Assembly: GCA_029260135.1 (NCBI GenBank)
Contig: JAJDDV010000081.1
Coordinates: 1-64,000 of the forward strand
From: Phycisphaerae bacterium
Lineage (GTDB): Bacteria; Planctomycetota; Phycisphaerae; UBA1845
Reading direction: 5' to 3'
Length of the DNA: 64,000 bases
The notes beneath the pieces were generated by a model that ran no database searches, was not told the origin of the DNA, and saw only the letters and a program-made list of their open reading frames with translations. Positions 1 to 8,040 of the stretch are shown here, piece by piece; the stretch's first letter is position 1, and the number at the start of each line of letters is the position of its first letter. The position numbers and the translations under genes were made by a program.

Positions 1-45
1 ATCCGCGCTCAAGCGGATGATGTACTTCTTGTACCGAATAGCCAT
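1..45 (-). CDS. IS630-like transposase, N-terminal fragment (runs off left edge)
   Basis: Only the first 15 codons lie in the window. They read M-A-I-R-Y-K-K-Y-I-I-R-L-S-A-D on the minus strand. A strong Shine-Dalgarno (GGAGG, + strand 51-56 read in reverse) sits five bases before the ATG. This N-terminus resembles the opening of IS630-family transposases and their helix-turn-helix partner ORFs, which often begin with a short basic stretch and then RL-(S/T)-x-(E/D)-E-R. With only 15 residues the call rests on pattern memory, so it is tentative. The gene continues beyond base 1. Confidence 0.4.
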   Translation of the reverse strand, partial: MAIRYKKYIIRLSAD

Positions 46-352
46 GACGATCCTCCATGATCTGATGACTCGACATCCATACCATGGAAAGATCGGAATA
101 ACGAACCAAAAACCCGCACGTTTTCGTGTGGCGATGCACTAGTGCTCTTTGACACGTGAAATGATGGGTGGCATGGCCAAGCGAAGCGCCGCCATGTGAT
201 CGTGGTGGCGGCATGGCGGCCCCCGGACCTCGTCGGGCTTCGGCGGCCTCCACCGGATGGCATCCATCATCTGAAGTGTAACGAAGCACTAGCCTGTTTT
301 ACAGCCTCAAACGACGACGCGACGCCTTGCCGACGAGACCGGGGAGGCTAGA
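46..352. other. Intergenic stretch, no gene recognised
   Basis: This region lies between the divergent transposase-like start and the first plus-strand gene. It contains a perfect 10-bp palindrome, GCACTAGTGC, at about 135-144. A related GCACTAG occurs near 285. No convincing insertion-sequence terminal repeat or promoter could be fixed. The minus-strand ORF at 9-263 has no recognisable product. Confidence 0.4.
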
Positions 353-880
353 ATGGCACATAGGGTGCGTCAGGGGGAGCGTGTTGCGCCACAACGGGAC
401 ATTGGGGGCGACTGCCCGTCGCTGCGGAGGTCATCAGCCATCGCCGACCATGAACCAACGCCGAACACCGTGCCCCGACCCCTGCGAGCCTCGCTTCCCG
501 CCGTGCAGTGGGTCATAGCGATCGCCCTGGTCGTTATCGCGACGACACTGGTCTCCCGCTCCGACTCGCAACAGCCAGCCGGAACGGTCTTCGGCCAGGG
601 CGTCACCAGCGGAGGAGCGCGAGGCGTCTTCGCGTTTTCAGGGCAGCTTTCAAAGGGAGCCTACGGCGTTTACATGGTCGACGTTGACGCCATGACCACG
701 TGGGTCTACGAGTATCTCCCGCAGAAGGGCTGCTTGCGACTGGCTGCCGGGCGAACGTGGCGATATGATCGGTACCTGGAAAACTACAACCTTTGCGGCC
801 TGCCTCCCGGTGATGTGGAGCAAATGATCGAGGACCAGCGGAGGTTCCGACAACGGTCGAGTGAAAGCCAAATGCCCTAA
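353..880 (+). CDS. Conserved hypothetical single-span membrane protein
   Basis: 175 aa, function unknown. The ATG at 353 has a strong GGGGAGG five bases upstream, which favours it over an internal GTG at 470. About 55 polar residues are followed by one hydrophobic segment (VIAIALVVIATTLV). A globular tail rich in Tyr, Trp and Cys follows (GVYMVDVDAMTTWVYEYL, then LRLAAGRTWRYDRYLENYN). The tail has the look of a conserved family rather than a chance ORF. It lies 32 bases upstream of the helix-turn-helix protein on the same strand, so the two may be co-transcribed. No enzymatic motif is visible. Confidence 0.6.
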   Translation: MAHRVRQGERVAPQRDIGGDCPSLRRSSAIADHEPTPNTVPRPLRASLPAVQWVIAIALVVIATTLVSRSDSQQPAGTVFGQGVTSGGARGVFAFSGQLSKGAYGVYMVDVDAMTTWVYEYLPQKGCLRLAAGRTWRYDRYLENYNLCGLPPGDVEQMIEDQRRFRQRSSESQMP

Positions 881-912
881 GCGGCCCGGCCGCGCAAGTT
901 GAGCTCAGACGA

Positions 913-1857
913 ATGGCAAAGATGTTCTATACGGCGCAAGAAGCCGCCAAGAAACTCGGAAAGAGCGAAGAGAAGCTCAAGGACCTCGTGCGGCAGGGTA
1001 CGTTGCGAGAATTCCGTGACGCCGGACAAGTCAACTACAAGGTCGAAGATATCGACAGAATGGCCGGACCCAGCGTCGATGACGCCGAAACCGATCTTCC
1101 CAGTGCATCCACCAGCGGAGACATCCTCCTCGAACCCGTGGAAGATTCCGGCATCGAACTCGCGCCCTCCCCAGGCGACGTGGTCAGCCTCGAAGAGAGC
1201 GACGCCGGCAAGACCTCCTCCGGGACGACGGCCGCAGGTCGCAAGGCAAAAGAAGATACGGTCGTCCCTTCCGTCGGCGTCAACGTCTTCGACGACGACG
1301 AACTGGACGAACACGTCGACCCACTCGCACAGACCGCCGTAACCGATCTTGCCGGTTTGGGTATGGAAGGCGCGGGAAGTGGGTCCGGTATCCTCGATCT
1401 CACCCGCGAGAGTGACGACACCTCGCTGGGCCGTGAACTCCTCGAAGAAATCTACACCGGCGATGAAGATCGAGAGGGGGAAAGTGACGTTCAGGTCGGT
1501 GCCGATACACGCGCGGGTCTGGACAAAGCCGGCGACGACGAAGCCGGCGACGACGAAGTGCTCGAAGTCGAGGTCGAGGCCCAAGACGAATCCGGCGCCG
1601 CGCCGGCCAAGGTCATCGTCAAGGAAGTCGTCGAGTACGGACCCGATCCCGTGTCCGCCGGCCTTACGGCGCTCATGGCGGTTGCGGTGTTGGTCATGTG
1701 TATCGCCGGTCTGGCGGCGGCGTCGATGGTTCAGGGCATTACGCCGGCGCTGCTCGAGTTCGCCTACCAGAAACTCTGGATGTGCGCCGCGGGGGTCGTG
1801 GTGGTGGGCGGTATCGCCGCCGGTGTAACGTATATGATGGCGAAGCGGGCCCAGTAG
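913..1857 (+). CDS. Helix-turn-helix protein with acidic linker and C-terminal membrane anchor
   Basis: 314 aa. Residues 1-52 form a MerR/excisionase-type DNA-binding fold: YTAQEAAKKLGKSEEKLKDLV followed by the wing LREFRDAGQVNYKVEDIDRM. Residues about 55-235 are strongly acidic and low-complexity (runs of Asp, Glu, Gly, Ala), as in a flexible tether. The C-terminus holds two hydrophobic helices, LTALMAVAVLVMCIAGLAAA and a second ending in GVVVVGGIAAGVTYMMA. The layout is a cytosolic HTH tethered to the membrane. An OmpA-type lipoprotein follows 80 bases downstream. HTH domains of this shape are sometimes used for protein contacts rather than DNA binding, so a transcriptional role is not proven. 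Confidence 0.75.
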   Translation: MAKMFYTAQEAAKKLGKSEEKLKDLVRQGTLREFRDAGQVNYKVEDIDRMAGPSVDDAETDLPSASTSGDILLEPVEDSGIELAPSPGDVVSLEESDAGKTSSGTTAAGRKAKEDTVVPSVGVNVFDDDELDEHVDPLAQTAVTDLAGLGMEGAGSGSGILDLTRESDDTSLGRELLEEIYTGDEDREGESDVQVGADTRAGLDKAGDDEAGDDEVLEVEVEAQDESGAAPAKVIVKEVVEYGPDPVSAGLTALMAVAVLVMCIAGLAAASMVQGITPALLEFAYQKLWMCAAGVVVVGGIAAGVTYMMAKRAQ

Positions 1858-1937
1858 GGACGACTTGTTCGATTCTCATCGGGGAACCCCGGCGGCGCGC
1901 CGGGCGGATCCGGGTTGCTAAGCAAAGGAGGCATGTC

Positions 1938-2813
1938 ATGCGCGGTCGCGGAAGAATGGTCCAATGGGTGTTGGGTGGATACAGCCTGGCGGTGCTCGCC
2001 GGATGCGTGTCCATGGACGATCATCGGAAGATCAAGGCACAGAACCAGACGATGGCCGCATCGAAGGAAGGGCTTGCCCAAGACCTGTACGATGCACGTT
2101 CCGCCAATGAATCCCTTCTCGCGAGAAACGAGTCCATCGAACGCGAACTCGAAACCAATAACGCCCTCGTCGCCAACCTTCGCAAAGAAAACGAACTGCT
2201 CGAAGAGGTACGCCGAAGTGCCGAAGCCGCACTCGACGAGATGGCCGAAAAACAGACCCTCGGTGACCTGACCATCACAGGACCCAAGCTGCCCGAACCC
2301 CTGCACAACGCCCTCAAGCGATTCGCCGATGCCAACCCGACACTCGTCAGCTACAACCCAGGACGCGGTACCGTGAAGTGGAAGGCCGATCTGCTCTTCG
2401 CTCTCGGCTCCGACATCGTCAAGCAAACCTCGACGGCGTCACTGAAGTCCTTCACCGACATTCTCAAGTCCGCCGCCGCCGCGAATTTCGAGGTCATCGT
2501 CGTCGGCCACACGGACAACGTGCCGATCGTTCGTCCGGCGACCAAGGTCAAGCACCCGACGAACTGGCACCTGTCGGCACACCGCGCGATTTCCGTCGCG
2601 ACCCTCCTGCAGAAGAACGGTTACGCCCCCGAGCGGATCGGCGTGATGGGCGTCGGCGAGTATCGACCCATTGCGGACAACGGATCGCCCGAAGGAGCCG
2701 CTCAGAATCGGCGCGTCGAGGTCTACCTCGTCCCCGTCGGTGTCATCGCCCACGCCGATGCCCGAGGCGTCCAGCGCCTAGACGGCGAAGCGCTCGCATC
2801 CGTGCGCCCCTAG
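1938..2813 (+). CDS. OmpA/MotB-type peptidoglycan-binding lipoprotein
   Basis: 291 aa from the ATG at 1938. That start is preceded by AAAGGAGG at 1924-1931 and is preferred over the track's start at 1698. The N-terminus is a lipoprotein signal with a lipobox (LAVLAGC), so Cys is probably lipidated. Residues about 30-100 form a coiled coil (ESIERELETNNALVANLRKE). The C-terminal 150 residues are an OmpA-like domain with the conserved VVGHTDNVP, LSAHRAISVATLLQ and AAQNRRVEVYLVP segments, which binds meso-diaminopimelate-type peptidoglycan. It likely links the outer membrane to the wall. A perfect intrinsic terminator follows, marking the end of this transcription unit. Confidence 0.88.
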   Translation: MRGRGRMVQWVLGGYSLAVLAGCVSMDDHRKIKAQNQTMAASKEGLAQDLYDARSANESLLARNESIERELETNNALVANLRKENELLEEVRRSAEAALDEMAEKQTLGDLTITGPKLPEPLHNALKRFADANPTLVSYNPGRGTVKWKADLLFALGSDIVKQTSTASLKSFTDILKSAAAANFEVIVVGHTDNVPIVRPATKVKHPTNWHLSAHRAISVATLLQKNGYAPERIGVMGVGEYRPIADNGSPEGAAQNRRVEVYLVPVGVIAHADARGVQRLDGEALASVRP

Positions 2814-2866
2814 CCGCAACTGGCGCGTGCTGCCTCCCGCGCTGCGCCATACAGGCTGACATTGCG

Positions 2867-2897
2867 AAACCGCCGCACGCCGACCGTGCGGCGGTTT
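2867..2897 (+). terminator. Rho-independent terminator after the OmpA-type lipoprotein gene
   Basis: A 13-bp perfect stem (AAACCGCCGCACG / CGTGCGGCGGTTT) encloses the 5-base loop CCGAC and is followed by CTT. The A-tract and T-tract flank a GC-rich core, so it could work in both directions. It lies 54 bases after the stop codon. The following 285 bases hold no recognised gene. Confidence 0.85.
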
Positions 2898-3182
2898 CTT
2901 GCGCGAACCAAAATCTCAAACACCGGAATCGTCCTGAACCATCCGACGACTACACCTTTCCGACGTTTTCTTGCGCCGACGCCTCCACAGGATCGAAACG
3001 ATGCGTATAATTCTGCCGGGCTGACCGATATGGCGTATGAAACTCAGGTGTAGCAGGGAAAGGGACGTGAGAGTACCGCGTACCCTGTCGTTCAAGACGC
3101 TAGATTTGAATAGCGCTTGCTCCACGCATACCAACGAGGTAGGTTCCGCGCGTAAACCAACGGTCCTGCTCTGAGTCGACAA

Positions 3183-5561
3183 ATGGAAACAACCCCTAGC
3201 GCGGGCGAAGCGAAACGCCGCCCATCGCCGTCCGGAATCCCCGGCGCGATCCTCAACCTCTTCAGCAGTGTTTGGCTAGGCATCGCTTGGGCCGCCCTGC
3301 TGTTCGTCTATTGCTCCGTCGGAAGTGCCATGCCCGCGGTCCGTCAGATACCCGCGCTCGAGATGACCGAGTTCGAGTGGTTCCACTGGTGGCCGTTCAA
3401 CGTGTTGATGCTGCTGCTCTGCGCCAATCTGATCGTCGTCACGGTGCGTCGGATCCCGTTCCGAAGCGTGAACCTGGGCGTCTGGGCGATTCACGCCGGC
3501 ATCATCATTCTCTGCATCGGAAGCTACTACTACTTCGGAACAAAAGTCGAAGGCGACACCCCGGTCTTCCGCCGGCAGGTCCGCATCACGCTGCCCAACC
3601 TCGCCGAGCCGGCGTCCTTGGTTGCCTTGCCCGGAAGCCAGACCAGCGTTGTCGCCGACGGCGAGCTGTGGCGTTTTTCGATCCAGAGCACCAATCGGCA
3701 ATGGCCGATCCTCTCCGAGGAACATAAGGGTGAGACCGCCTACGCCGTCAACGTCCACGTCACGCCACCAAACGCCGAGCCCTTCATCCGACAACTGCTC
3801 GACGGATATGCGCAATACACCGAGGATGTCATCCCCGGCCGAGGCCGCGCCATCAAATCGCTGGGACGCAAGCTGATCCACGAAGACCTCACACTGACCC
3901 TCGAGCCCCACCCGCAGGAGTGGTTCCACGTGATGGACTCCGCTGCGTTGTTCGTCCGGCGCGTGGGCGATACCGATTGGATCCAGCGTCCGATCGAAGG
4001 CCTCCCCCGCTACAACGACCGCATCGGCTCGCGCGAGCAGGTCTTCACGGATCCGGGGGTCGCCGTCCCGCTACGTGCGATCGATCTATCCGTTCCACCC
4101 GCCGGAGACGGCGTCGGTGCAACGACGCCGATACGTGTGACGGGCTTCCTTCGCTACGCCCACATGAAGCAGCGCTGGCGCGAGGGTGGCGATCGCCTTA
4201 ACCCCGTCGCCCAAGTGAGCCTGCACGCCCCGAACGCCCAACCACGATCCCACGAACTGATGGCGCTCGATCGTCGACACCGCGTCAGTTCCGACGGTAT
4301 GGTCGAGCTTCGCTGGTTCGACGACGTCGCCATGATCCAAGACCTCCCGACCGACGCGAACGCCGTGTTGCACATCGCCGTGCCCGGTTCGGAGGTTGCG
4401 GTCGATCTGTCCATCACGCCGGACAAACTCGTTGGGCATGAAGGTCCCTTTACGCCGCTCGCCGAAACCGGTTTCAGCTATCGACTGCTCAACGTCCAGG
4501 ACAACCTCGTTCTCTCCGGCGGGCGCGGAACCGTCTCCGTGGCCATGGTCGAGATCAAGACGTCTGACGGTCAGTTCACCCGTATGGTGGCCGACCAACC
4601 CGCCATGACACGAGACATGCGTGGCGAACACGCTGACCCCCACGCACCCGCCGGCCAAGACCAACGCGAAGCCGCCCAACCGGACGATCGGATCCGTATG
4701 ACCTATCAGCCGCAGTCAGCTCCGATCATTCTGGCCATGTACCCGCGAGGCCTGCACCTCGTCGCCAACGGCCCCCAGGGCAGACTGCTCGGGCGGGACG
4801 TCGCCGTCGGGGACGTCGTCGAGATCCTCCCCGGACTGCACCTTCGAACTGATGCCACCTGGGCTCGCGCCGTCGCAGACGTCAAACCCCTCGTCGTCGC
4901 GCCATCCTCACGCCAACGCAACGCGGGCGTCTCCTTTTCCATGATTCGTCTCGAAGTCGACGCCGGCCATCAGGTCGAGTCCAAGTGGGTCCGCTACCAC
5001 CCGTACGCTCTGCCCAGCGAACAGTATGCCTACGCAGGACGCTTCGCCTTCCTTCCCGAGCGATTCCGCCTGTCCGACGGAAGCGTCGTCGAAGTCCTCT
5101 TCTCGCGCGAACGCCGCAGACTGCCCAACCCCGTCGCACTCGATCACTTCGCGCTCGACACCCACGTCGGCGGATACACGGGACAGGCCCTGACCATCCG
5201 CAACTACGTCAGTCATCTCTCCTTTCTCGTCGACAACCGCTGGACCGACGCGACGTCGATTCAGGTCAATGCGCCGACCGATGAGGGAGGCTACTGGTTC
5301 TTTCAGTCCACCTGGGATCCGCCCTCCAATCGCGACCCGTCCGGCGGCATGAACTACACAGGCCTCGGTGTCGGAAACCGAAACGGCGTCTACATCCAAC
5401 TGCTGGGATGCTGTCTCTCCGTCGCCGGAATGATCTTCGCGTTCTATGTCAAGCCCGTGCTCAAGCGACGTCGGCAGCAGCAATCGCGAGCCAAAGTGTC
5501 CGGTGATCGGCAGAGTCCTACTCAGCAAACAGAGCCCGTAGCCACGCAGGTGATGTCATGA
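3183..5561 (+). CDS. resB: Cytochrome c biogenesis protein ResB/Ccs1-like
   Basis: 792 aa membrane protein of System II cytochrome c maturation, which works with CcsA to deliver haem to apocytochromes on the outer face of the inner membrane. Three hydrophobic segments lie near the N-terminus (about residues 27-50, 70-90 and 97-118), then a very long extracytoplasmic region, then a last span near residue 740 followed by a basic tail (KRRRQQQ). ResB proteins are usually 400-600 aa, so this one has an enlarged soluble domain. The stop overlaps the start of ccsA by four bases (ATGA), which implies translational coupling. No clear Shine-Dalgarno was seen at the ATG. Confidence 0.78.
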   Translation: METTPSAGEAKRRPSPSGIPGAILNLFSSVWLGIAWAALLFVYCSVGSAMPAVRQIPALEMTEFEWFHWWPFNVLMLLLCANLIVVTVRRIPFRSVNLGVWAIHAGIIILCIGSYYYFGTKVEGDTPVFRRQVRITLPNLAEPASLVALPGSQTSVVADGELWRFSIQSTNRQWPILSEEHKGETAYAVNVHVTPPNAEPFIRQLLDGYAQYTEDVIPGRGRAIKSLGRKLIHEDLTLTLEPHPQEWFHVMDSAALFVRRVGDTDWIQRPIEGLPRYNDRIGSREQVFTDPGVAVPLRAIDLSVPPAGDGVGATTPIRVTGFLRYAHMKQRWREGGDRLNPVAQVSLHAPNAQPRSHELMALDRRHRVSSDGMVELRWFDDVAMIQDLPTDANAVLHIAVPGSEVAVDLSITPDKLVGHEGPFTPLAETGFSYRLLNVQDNLVLSGGRGTVSVAMVEIKTSDGQFTRMVADQPAMTRDMRGEHADPHAPAGQDQREAAQPDDRIRMTYQPQSAPIILAMYPRGLHLVANGPQGRLLGRDVAVGDVVEILPGLHLRTDATWARAVADVKPLVVAPSSRQRNAGVSFSMIRLEVDAGHQVESKWVRYHPYALPSEQYAYAGRFAFLPERFRLSDGSVVEVLFSRERRRLPNPVALDHFALDTHVGGYTGQALTIRNYVSHLSFLVDNRWTDATSIQVNAPTDEGGYWFFQSTWDPPSNRDPSGGMNYTGLGVGNRNGVYIQLLGCCLSVAGMIFAFYVKPVLKRRRQQQSRAKVSGDRQSPTQQTEPVATQVMS

Positions 5562-7579
5562 TGCAAGAACCGACGAAACCGTCCTTCCGAATTCGCGCCA
5601 TCGACGTCATGGTCGTCCTGGCCATCGTCGGATACGCCGCCTATGCCGGACTGACGCGACCGCCCAGACCACAGGTCGACCGCGTCGACTTCGCACATCA
5701 GGTGAAACTTGACGCATTGAACGGCATCGCCGTCCAGGCCGACGGTCGACTGCGATCGTTCGAATCCCACGCGAAATCCTTCATGGACTACGTCAGCGGA
5801 CCGCGCGCCATCAACGACCAGTCCCACGGCTTCACCTATCTCGACCTGATCTTCCGACCCGAGCGATATGCCGACGCCGACATTCTCTACGTCAAGAACA
5901 AGAACGTCCGCGCCTCCATCCTCGATGTGCTTCGCAAACACGGTGCGATTGAGGGACCCCGCGCCGCCGCTATCCAATCGAGCGGGCTCTTCTCGCGTGC
6001 CCTGCTCAACCACACGCAGGTCGCCGCGCTGCTCCAGCGACTTGGCCAAGACCTGATCCGAACGTCGAAACAGGTCGATGCCATCCGCTCGGCGCTCGCC
6101 GTCTCAGATGCCCGCCTCCTGCTGGATAACCTCCGCGTCGTCGCTCCGCCCGACGGTACCCCAAACGCACCCTGGGTCTCGATCGCTGCGCTCAGCGCCG
6201 CATCAGCCCCACGCGACGACGTCCACGCGGGTCTGACCACCGCACCCACGATCGAAGGTCTCGACCCCGCCTTTCAGACGAACATCACCAACGACTGGAT
6301 CGCCCTGCAAGCCGCCTGGCAAACCGGAGACGCCGCCGCCGTCAACGAGAGCATCGGACGATTGGCCGCCGCCTTCCCCACGATCTCGCCGCAGCTCTAC
6401 CCGGCCGCCAAGCGTCTCGCCATGGAAAGCTGGTACTTCCGCAGCAAGAGCATGACCTGGGTCTGGCTGATCTACCTCGCCTCCGTCGCCTTCCTGCTGA
6501 TGTCCGTCATCTACAAATGGAACGGCGCTCGAACGGTCGGCCTGGGCGTCTTTATCATCGCCATGACGCTCCACACCGCGTCGATCCTCATCCGATGGTA
6601 CATTTCAGGCCGCTGGCCCAATGCCAACATGTTCGAGGCCGTCACCACCGCCGCGTGGTTCGGCGGCGTCGGCGCCGTTATCCTCGAGTGGATCGTCCGC
6701 CGCACCGCGTTCCGAAACGTCTTCGCACTCGGTTCCGCCGTCATGTCGATGTTCGCGCTGATGGCTGCCTACTACCTCCCGGCCGAGCTCGACTCCACCA
6801 TCCGCAACAAAATGGCCGCGCTCAACGACGTCTGGCTCTACATCCACACCAACATGATCATCTGGGGTTACGCCGTCATCGGTCTCGCCTGCGTCCCGGC
6901 GCTGCTGCTGCTCCGCGATCGCTGGTGCACGCTCTGGGACGAGCGCCAGGTTCCCCGGTTCAGGCTCCTCCTCCTCCCGATCGCCGCGACCGTCCTGAAC
7001 TACACCGCGTATCGCCTGCTGATGCACACGCTCGACGACCCCGCAAGAGAACTCAACTTCAATCAGTTCCTCGCGACCACCGGCGCGTTTTGGGGCTCGC
7101 TGACCCTCATCGCCCTCGAACTCAACGCCGCCCACGCACGGCGCAAAGCAAGCGGCAAAGTCGAGCGCGGCGCTCCCGGCGGCGCCGGCGCGCTGATCCT
7201 CACCCGTGATCTCCACGACGAACCACAACCGGGCGCGGCCGCCGCCACGTTCCTGACGCCCGCGAAACCCACGGCTTCCCAGGTCTTTGACGGCGCCACC
7301 ATGGTCCTCGTCGAGATTTCCTTCATCATGCTCTGGGCGGGCATCGTCATGGGTGCGATCTGGGCCGATCATTCGTGGGGAAGGCCTTGGGGCTGGGACC
7401 CCAAAGAGGTCTTCGCCCTCAACACCTTCATCATCTTCCTCGTGCTCATCCACATTCGCCTCAAAGTCCGCGACAAGGCCTTCTGGACCGCGGTCTTGGC
7501 CATCGTCGGATTCGAGGTCATGATGTTCAACTGGATCGTCGTGAACTTCGTCATCACCGGCCTGCACAGCTACGCGTAA
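5558..7579 (+). CDS. ccsA: Cytochrome c assembly protein CcsA/CcmF-type (WWD haem handler)
   Basis: 673 aa. One N-terminal span is followed by about 280 extracytoplasmic residues, then a multi-span C-terminal half. The tryptophan-rich WWD signature is clear near residue 605 (WADHSWGRPWGWDPKEVF), and conserved His residues occur in IHTNMIIWGY and at the C-terminus (GLHSYA). This is the haem-binding module of System II/CcsA proteins. The long N-terminal soluble extension is not typical of minimal CcsA. It starts inside the resB stop codon, so the two form an operon. A twin palindromic element follows the stop. Confidence 0.88.
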   Translation: MMQEPTKPSFRIRAIDVMVVLAIVGYAAYAGLTRPPRPQVDRVDFAHQVKLDALNGIAVQADGRLRSFESHAKSFMDYVSGPRAINDQSHGFTYLDLIFRPERYADADILYVKNKNVRASILDVLRKHGAIEGPRAAAIQSSGLFSRALLNHTQVAALLQRLGQDLIRTSKQVDAIRSALAVSDARLLLDNLRVVAPPDGTPNAPWVSIAALSAASAPRDDVHAGLTTAPTIEGLDPAFQTNITNDWIALQAAWQTGDAAAVNESIGRLAAAFPTISPQLYPAAKRLAMESWYFRSKSMTWVWLIYLASVAFLLMSVIYKWNGARTVGLGVFIIAMTLHTASILIRWYISGRWPNANMFEAVTTAAWFGGVGAVILEWIVRRTAFRNVFALGSAVMSMFALMAAYYLPAELDSTIRNKMAALNDVWLYIHTNMIIWGYAVIGLACVPALLLLRDRWCTLWDERQVPRFRLLLLPIAATVLNYTAYRLLMHTLDDPARELNFNQFLATTGAFWGSLTLIALELNAAHARRKASGKVERGAPGGAGALILTRDLHDEPQPGAAAATFLTPAKPTASQVFDGATMVLVEISFIMLWAGIVMGAIWADHSWGRPWGWDPKEVFALNTFIIFLVLIHIRLKVRDKAFWTAVLAIVGFEVMMFNWIVVNFVITGLHSYA

Positions 7580-7591
7580 CACGGCAATCAC

Positions 7592-7642
7592 GTAGGGTCC
7601 GCTGTGCGGACCTCTGGCGCGTAGGGCGCATCTTGATGCACC
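7592..7642 (+). repeat. Tandem pair of REP-like palindromic elements
   Basis: Two units begin with GTAGGG. The first, 7592-7612, folds as GGTCCG-CTGTG-CGGACC. The second, 7621-7642, folds as GGCGCATC-TT-GATGCACC with one wobble or mismatch. An 8-base spacer separates them. Such GTAGGG-initiated hairpins look like dispersed bacterial REP units. They supply a spurious in-frame ATG at 7636 ahead of the cupin gene. Confidence 0.6.
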
Positions 7643-7662
7643 ACATGGCATCGGAGCAACGC

Positions 7663-8025
7663 ATGATCAAGGTCATCAATCTCGCACAGAAGTTTGACGC
7701 GTTCACCGAGCACTGGACTCCCAAGATCATCGGTGACGTCAACGACTTCCACGTCAAGCTTGCCAAGCTCCAGGGCGAGTTCCTCTGGCATCAGCACGAC
7801 GACGAAGACGAACTCTTCCTTGTTGTGAAGGGATGCTTGCGATTGGAAATGCGCGACAGGACCGTCGACGTGAGCGAAGGCGAAGTCATCATCATCCCAC
7901 GCGGCGTGGAACACCGCCCCTCCGCCGCCGCAGAGACCCACGTACTACTCTTCGAACGCAAAACGACGCGCCATACCGGCAACGTGCAAGACGAACGAAC
8001 CGTCAACAACCCGCAGCGAATCTGA
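7663..8025 (+). CDS. Small cupin-domain protein
   Basis: 120 aa from the ATG at 7663, chosen because GGAG lies six bases upstream (7653-7656). The ATGs at 7636 and 7645 lie in or next to the REP element. It is a single-domain cupin: the first metal-binding motif is visible as WHQHDDEDELFLVVKG (H-x-H-x5-E-type) and the second as IIIPRGVEHRP. The fold usually binds a divalent metal and acts as a sugar isomerase, a dioxygenase or a sensor. The substrate cannot be told from sequence. It lies between ccsA and mqnE on the same strand, 15 bases before mqnE. Confidence 0.8.
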   Translation: MIKVINLAQKFDAFTEHWTPKIIGDVNDFHVKLAKLQGEFLWHQHDDEDELFLVVKGCLRLEMRDRTVDVSEGEVIIIPRGVEHRPSAAAETHVLLFERKTTRHTGNVQDERTVNNPQRI

Positions 8026-8040
8026 ACATCGAGAAGCAAC

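Noticed and set aside
3006-3011. TATAAT 170 bases before resB
   Set aside because: No -35 at a suitable distance (the nearest TTG is 29 bases away) and too far from the gene for a firm call.
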